Shown here: piece after piece, positions 60,264-64,000 of the stretch | Position numbering within the stretch: position 1 is the stretch's first letter | Layout: each line of letters begins with the position of its first letter | Source: Lentzea sp. NBRC 105346 | GTDB taxonomy: Bacteria > Actinomycetota > Actinomycetes > Mycobacteriales > Pseudonocardiaceae | Length of the DNA stretch: 64,000 nucleotides | NCBI RefSeq assembly: GCF_030269605.1 | Contig: NZ_BSTQ01000009.1 | Span: forward strand, 124,001-188,000 | Reading direction: 5' to 3' | Program-made: the position numbers and the translations under genes | Notes under the pieces: generated by a model | Seen by the model: the letters and a program-made list of their open reading frames with translations, nothing else | Told to the model about the DNA's origin: nothing | Database searches by the model: none

Positions 60264-61916
60264 ATGAAGACCCTGCGCCTCGGGGCGCTCGCGGTGCTGA
60301 CGGCATCGGCGATCGCCCTCACGATGTCGGGCGCGTCCGCGCACGACCCGGACACGCCGGAAGGACAGGCGGCGGCCAAGGCGTTCATGGCCGACTACCG
60401 CCCCGCCGAGCGGTACGCCATCACCGGCACCGCGGCCGGTGTGCCCTGCGTCGACGGCAAGGCCGACATCTACCCCTGCAAGAACGTGGACCTGCTCAGC
60501 GTCCTGCCGCTGGCCCAGATGGGCGGCGGCAACGGCAACGACATCTGGGGCTGGACCGACCCGTCCTCCGGCAAGGAGTACGCGATCGTCGGCCGCACCA
60601 ACGGCACCGCGTTCGTCGACGTCAGCACGCCCACGTCACCCCGCTATCTCGGCAACCTGCCGTCCAACGGCGGCAGCAGCACGTGGCGGGACATGAAGGT
60701 GTACAAGGATCACGCCTTCATCGTCGCCGACTTCATCAGCGGCCACGGGATGCAGGTGTTCGACCTGACCCGCCTGCGCACCATCACGACGCCGCAGACG
60801 TTCACCGCCGACGCCCTGTACAAGGAGTTCGGGCCGGCGCACAACATCGCCATCAACGAGGAGACCGGTTTCGCGTACGCGATCGGCTCCAACACGTGCA
60901 GCGGTGGCCCGCACATGGTGGACATCCGCACGCCGAAGTCGCCCAAGAAGGCGGGCTGCGTCTCGCAGGACGGCTACACGCACGACAACCAGTGCGTGGT
61001 GTACCGCGGACCGGACGCGGCCTACCGGGGCCGGGAGATCTGCTTCAACTCCAACGAGGACACGCTGACGATCGTCGACGTGACCGACAAGGCGAACCCG
61101 GTGCAGATCTCGCGCAAGGCCTACTCGGGTGCGCAGTACTCGCACCAGGGCTGGCTGACGGAGGACCAGCGCTACTTCCTGCTCGACGACGAGCTCGACG
61201 AGTCGCGCGGCACCGACAAGCGCACCAAGACCTACATCTGGGACCTGGCCTCGCTGGCCAACCCCGTGCACACCGGCGTGTACAACTCGCCGGCCACCGC
61301 GATCGACCACAACCAGTACATCAAGGGCAAGTACTCCTATCAGGCCAACTACCAGGCCGGGCTGCGCATTCTCGACGTCGGCGGCGTCGCCTCGGCGCAG
61401 CTGACCGAGGCCGGGTTCTTCGACATCTACCCGGCCGCGAACGAGGCGAAGTTCAACGGCGCCTGGAGCAACTACCCGTACTTCGCCAGCGGCATCGTGC
61501 TGGTCAACGGCATCGAGCAGGGTCTCGTGGTGGTCAGGCCGAACCTCGGCACCACCGAACCACCGCCCGCGGGCAAGAAGTTCGAGAACACCACCGACGT
61601 CCAGATTCCGGACGCGGGCGCGGCCGTCACGTCCCCGGTGGCCGTCTCCGGTGTCGCGGACAAGGCGCCGGCGGCGCTGAAGGTCAACGTCGACATCAAG
61701 CACACCTACCGCGGTGACCTGGTGATCGACCTCGTGGCGCCCGACGGTTCGACGTTCCGGTTGAAGTCCTCGGACAACGACTCCGCGGACAACGTGATCA
61801 CCACCTACACGGTCGACGCCTCGGCGAAGACCGCGGCAGGCACCTGGCAGCTCAAGGTGCAGGACGTCGCCGGTGTCGACACCGGCTACATCGACGCCTG
61901 GAGCCTCCAGTTCTGA
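60264..61916 (+). CDS. Secreted choice-of-anchor-B/LVIVD protein with P-domain
   Basis: A 550-aa exported protein; GTGAGGAG ribosome site, signal peptide ~1-26 (LAVLTASAIALTMSGASA). Residues ~70-425 form an LVIVD-type propeller (GTAFVDVSTPTSPRYLGNL, TLTIVDVTDKANPVQISRK, GLRILDVGG); ~435-550 a proprotein-convertase P-domain (DVQIPDAGAAVTSPVAVSG, then HTYRGDLVIDLVAPDGS and GYIDAWSLQF). Function unknown, probably extracellular binding. Similar in plan to the LVIVD/PA protein at 5796. Confidence 0.88.
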   Translation: MKTLRLGALAVLTASAIALTMSGASAHDPDTPEGQAAAKAFMADYRPAERYAITGTAAGVPCVDGKADIYPCKNVDLLSVLPLAQMGGGNGNDIWGWTDPSSGKEYAIVGRTNGTAFVDVSTPTSPRYLGNLPSNGGSSTWRDMKVYKDHAFIVADFISGHGMQVFDLTRLRTITTPQTFTADALYKEFGPAHNIAINEETGFAYAIGSNTCSGGPHMVDIRTPKSPKKAGCVSQDGYTHDNQCVVYRGPDAAYRGREICFNSNEDTLTIVDVTDKANPVQISRKAYSGAQYSHQGWLTEDQRYFLLDDELDESRGTDKRTKTYIWDLASLANPVHTGVYNSPATAIDHNQYIKGKYSYQANYQAGLRILDVGGVASAQLTEAGFFDIYPAANEAKFNGAWSNYPYFASGIVLVNGIEQGLVVVRPNLGTTEPPPAGKKFENTTDVQIPDAGAAVTSPVAVSGVADKAPAALKVNVDIKHTYRGDLVIDLVAPDGSTFRLKSSDNDSADNVITTYTVDASAKTAAGTWQLKVQDVAGVDTGYIDAWSLQF

Positions 61917-61918
61917 GC

Positions 61919-61946
61919 TGAGGGGGTGCCCCAGGGCACCCCCTCA
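61919..61946 (+). terminator. Hairpin between LVIVD/P-domain gene and next gene
   Basis: TGAGGGGGTGCC (61919-61930) pairs with GGCACCCCCTCA (61935-61946), a 12-bp stem with a 4-base loop, directly after the stop codon and 11 bases before the next ATG. It probably terminates or damps read-through. Confidence 0.7.
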
Positions 61947-61957
61947 CGGGAGTGATC

Positions 61958-62830
61958 ATGCGCAAGCCGGGTTTCATCGACTGGATCTTCGTGCTGGTGG
62001 CCGCCCTGGTCGTGGCCGGCGGCGGGTTCGTGCTGTTGCGCTCCACCCCAGCGCGGCCGCACTCGCAGCACCAGCAGGCCGCCGCCGTCGTGCCCGCGAG
62101 CCACAGCGACGGGTTGTCCGAAGTGGAGGGTGGCTACCGCTTCGAGCGCGTGGTCATGCCGACCGGCCGCGGGGTCTCGATTCCGGTGGCGTTCCGGATC
62201 CTCGGCGTGGACGGCAAACCGGTGACCCGGTTCCTGGACGACCAGACCAAGCAGCTGCACTTCTTCGTCGTCCGCGACGACATGAACGTGTTCCGGCACG
62301 TTCACCCGACGTTGGACGGCGACACCTGGCACACCTCGGTCGACCTGCCGGACGGCGGTGCCTACCGCATGTTCGCCGAGTTCATTCCCCTGGACACCAA
62401 GGATCCCCGCCACCCGGTGGTGCTCGGTGTCCCGTTCAGCCTCGCCGGCGACACCGCGCTCGTGCCCGTGCCGGCCCCGGACGCCCGCACGGTCACCGCG
62501 ACCGGCTACACCGTGACCCGCGTCGACGAACCCGCCGCGCTCCCGGTGCTGAGCGAGCGTTCGATCCGGCTGGCCATCCGCATGCCGGACGGCACCCCGG
62601 TCGAGAAGCTCGAACCGCACCTGGGCGCCAACGGGCACATGACCGGGTTCCACACGATGCTGTTGTCCGCCACGCACCTGCACCCCGTGGAACCGGCGGG
62701 CGCACGTCTGACCAACGGCGAGCTGACGTTCCGTTCCGTGTTCGCCGAACGCGGCGAGTACCGGTTGTTCCTGGAGTTCTCCCACGGCGGCAGGCTGCAC
62801 ACGGCCGCACTCACCGTCGCGGTGGAGTGA
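61958..62830 (+). CDS. Membrane-anchored secreted protein, YtkA-like/copper-associated type
   Basis: A 290-aa protein with one N-terminal helix (~8-28, IFVLVAALVVAGGGFVLLRS) acting as anchor or signal. The outside part is two beta-rich units: LHFFVVRDDMNVFRHVHPTL with GGAYRMFAEFIP, and PHLGANGHMTGFHTMLLSAT with YRLFLEFSHGGRLHTAAL. His/Met-rich stretches (HVHP, HTMLLSATHLHP) suggest metal binding; similar proteins occur beside copper genes. Function not known. GGGAG ribosome site before ATG 61958. Confidence 0.75.
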   Translation: MRKPGFIDWIFVLVAALVVAGGGFVLLRSTPARPHSQHQQAAAVVPASHSDGLSEVEGGYRFERVVMPTGRGVSIPVAFRILGVDGKPVTRFLDDQTKQLHFFVVRDDMNVFRHVHPTLDGDTWHTSVDLPDGGAYRMFAEFIPLDTKDPRHPVVLGVPFSLAGDTALVPVPAPDARTVTATGYTVTRVDEPAALPVLSERSIRLAIRMPDGTPVEKLEPHLGANGHMTGFHTMLLSATHLHPVEPAGARLTNGELTFRSVFAERGEYRLFLEFSHGGRLHTAALTVAVE

Positions 62831-62840
62831 CTAGCCGGCG

Positions 62841-64000
62841 TCAGGACCACGGGACGTCGGCCAGGCGGATCCAGCGGTAGCCGTACCCGTTGAGTTGCAA
62901 CGACAACAGGTCGACATCGTTGTCGTAGGCGCCGTCCGCCACGACGTTCTGCGGGGGTTCCTCCTCAGCAGTCTGCGGCGGCACGGACACCTGGCATGGT
63001 TCGGGGCTCAGGTTGTGCGCGAAGAGCATGACACCGCGCGGTCCGCGTGCCACGTGGACGAGGACGTGGGGCGGGCCGATGCCGAGCACCTCGTGCTCGC
63101 CGGTGGCGATCTCCTCGCACTCGCGGCGGGTGTGCAGGATGCGTTCGAACCAGGTGAGCAGGCTGTGCGGGTCGCTGCGCTGGCGGGCCACGTTGACCTC
63201 GGCACAGCCGCAAGGGCCGGTGCTGATCACCGGCATGATCAGTGAGTCCGCCCTGGAGAAGCCGGCGTTCTTCGCGTCCGACCACTGCATCGGGGTACGG
63301 ATCGCCTCTCGTTCCGGCAGCGTCAGGTCCTCGCCCATGCCGATCTCGTCGCCGTAGCGCAGCACCGGGGTGCCGGGCAGGGTGAGCTGCAGGCTGTACG
63401 CGAGCTCCACCCGGCGGCGATCACCGTCGAGCATCGACACCAACCGTCTCCGGATGCCACGCCCGTACAGCCGCATTTCCGGTTCGGGACCGAACGCGGC
63501 GAACACGTCGTCGCGCTCGTCCTGCCGCAGCCTGCCGAGATCGACTTCGTCGTGGTTGCGCAGGAACGTGGCCCACTGCGCGTTCTGCGGCAGGTCCGGC
63601 AGCTCGCGCAACACCGTCGCGATGGGACCGGCGTCGCACCGCGCCAGCGCCAGCATCACCGCCTGGTTGAGCCGGAAGCTGAACAGCATCAGCGCCCGGC
63701 TCGCCCGGTTGTCGCTGTGTCCGAAGTACTCGAGCACCTCGTGGTCCTCGACGTTGGCCTCGCCGAGCACGACCGCGTCCCGCCGTTGCCAGGACGCCGT
63801 TTCCCGGATGTCGCGCAGCAGGCTGAAGTCCTGACCGGAGCGCGACGAGACCAGGAACGGTGCCGCGTCCACCCGGAACCCGGAGACCCCGAGCCGGGCC
63901 CAGAAGCTGACGATCTTGCGGATCTCCGCGCGCACCTCGGGGTGGTCTGTGTTGAGGTCCGGCTGGAAGCGGTAGAACCGATGCCGGTACCAAGCCTCCG
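62841..64000 (-). CDS. GH13 alpha-amylase family enzyme, trehalose synthase-like (5' truncated)
   Basis: The frame stays open to the right edge, so the start is outside the window. RVDAAPFLV carries the catalytic Asp (GH13 nucleophile), LGEANVEDHEV the acid, and TFLRNHDEVDLGRLR the third Asp. GTPVLRYGDEIGMGEDL and REAIRTPMQWSDAKNAGFS are typical of trehalose synthase (TreS) and related maltose-active enzymes. TreS interconverts maltose and trehalose. No maltokinase domain follows. The 10-bp gap to the convergent gene holds nothing. Confidence 0.9.
   Translation of the reverse strand, partial: EAWYRHRFYRFQPDLNTDHPEVRAEIRKIVSFWARLGVSGFRVDAAPFLVSSRSGQDFSLLRDIRETASWQRRDAVVLGEANVEDHEVLEYFGHSDNRASRALMLFSFRLNQAVMLALARCDAGPIATVLRELPDLPQNAQWATFLRNHDEVDLGRLRQDERDDVFAAFGPEPEMRLYGRGIRRRLVSMLDGDRRRVELAYSLQLTLPGTPVLRYGDEIGMGEDLTLPEREAIRTPMQWSDAKNAGFSRADSLIMPVISTGPCGCAEVNVARQRSDPHSLLTWFERILHTRRECEEIATGEHEVLGIGPPHVLVHVARGPRGVMLFAHNLSPEPCQVSVPPQTAEEEPPQNVVADGAYDNDVDLLSLQLNGYGYRWIRLADVPWS

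Overview
The window is 64 kb of very GC-rich DNA with dense actinobacterial gene style: GTG/TTG starts, 4-bp ATGA/GTGA overlaps, AfsR/SARP regulators, a chaplin, ECF42 and PucR regulators. It fits a filamentous actinomycete, most likely Pseudonocardiaceae; that family assignment is an inference from gene content, not a phylogeny. I see no rRNA, tRNA, insertion sequence or CRISPR array.

Left flank (1-18.7 kb): the 3' end of an aromatic-ring FAD hydroxylase and a second FAD oxidoreductase; an epoxide hydrolase divergent from a WYL regulator across a perfect palindrome; a chaplin; a DUF2306 membrane protein; a secreted LVIVD/PA-domain protein; a DUF4097 protein, a 1015-aa AfsR-like regulator and a cytochrome P450 that share a duplicated operator; several alpha/beta hydrolases; an HxlR regulator; a lone MinD-like ATPase; a TetX-like monooxygenase; and a DUF4926-like small protein.

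Core (18.77-48.5 kb, possibly to 49.4 kb): a hybrid NRPS-PKS biosynthetic cluster, all on the + strand and mostly translationally coupled. In order: A-PCP (Asp-like code); KS-AT-PCP (malonyl-type AT, no reductive domains); 4-hydroxymandelate synthase; a fused hydroxymandelate oxidase-aminotransferase, which with the synthase makes L-4-hydroxyphenylglycine; an AfsR-type regulator; an A-PCP-C-A-PCP-C NRPS (second A Thr-like); and a C-X-PCP-C-X-PCP NRPS with no adenylation domain, whose X domains resemble the N-terminal domain of FkbH/HAD-IIIC proteins. Then come an MFS exporter, an MbtH protein fused to an acyl carrier protein, E1alpha, E1beta and lipoyl-E2 subunits of a 2-oxoacid-dehydrogenase-like complex, a FkbH-like protein whose HAD nucleophile is lost, a type II thioesterase and a small SARP. 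A methyltransferase lies convergent to the SARP.

Working model (inference): the E1/E2 proteins make a short acyl group by TPP and lipoyl chemistry and pass it to the carrier protein fused to MbtH; the FkbH-like protein and the FkbH-like NRPS domains handle that acyl unit; Hpg, Thr and probably Asp/Asn are the amino-acid units, with one malonate extension. No chain-terminating TE or reductase domain is visible. The A-less NRPS, the MbtH-ACP fusion and the E1/E2/FkbH set together make the cluster look unlike standard families I can name.

Right flank (48.6-64 kb): secreted FnIII-sugar dehydrogenase, a frameshifted gene, a secreted SGNH esterase and lipase pair, a PucR regulator divergent from a long-chain acyl-CoA ligase, a DGPF/ECF42 sigma pair, a CPA2 antiporter, a second secreted LVIVD protein with a P-domain, a membrane-anchored secreted protein and the 3' part of a trehalose-synthase-like GH13 enzyme that runs off the right edge.
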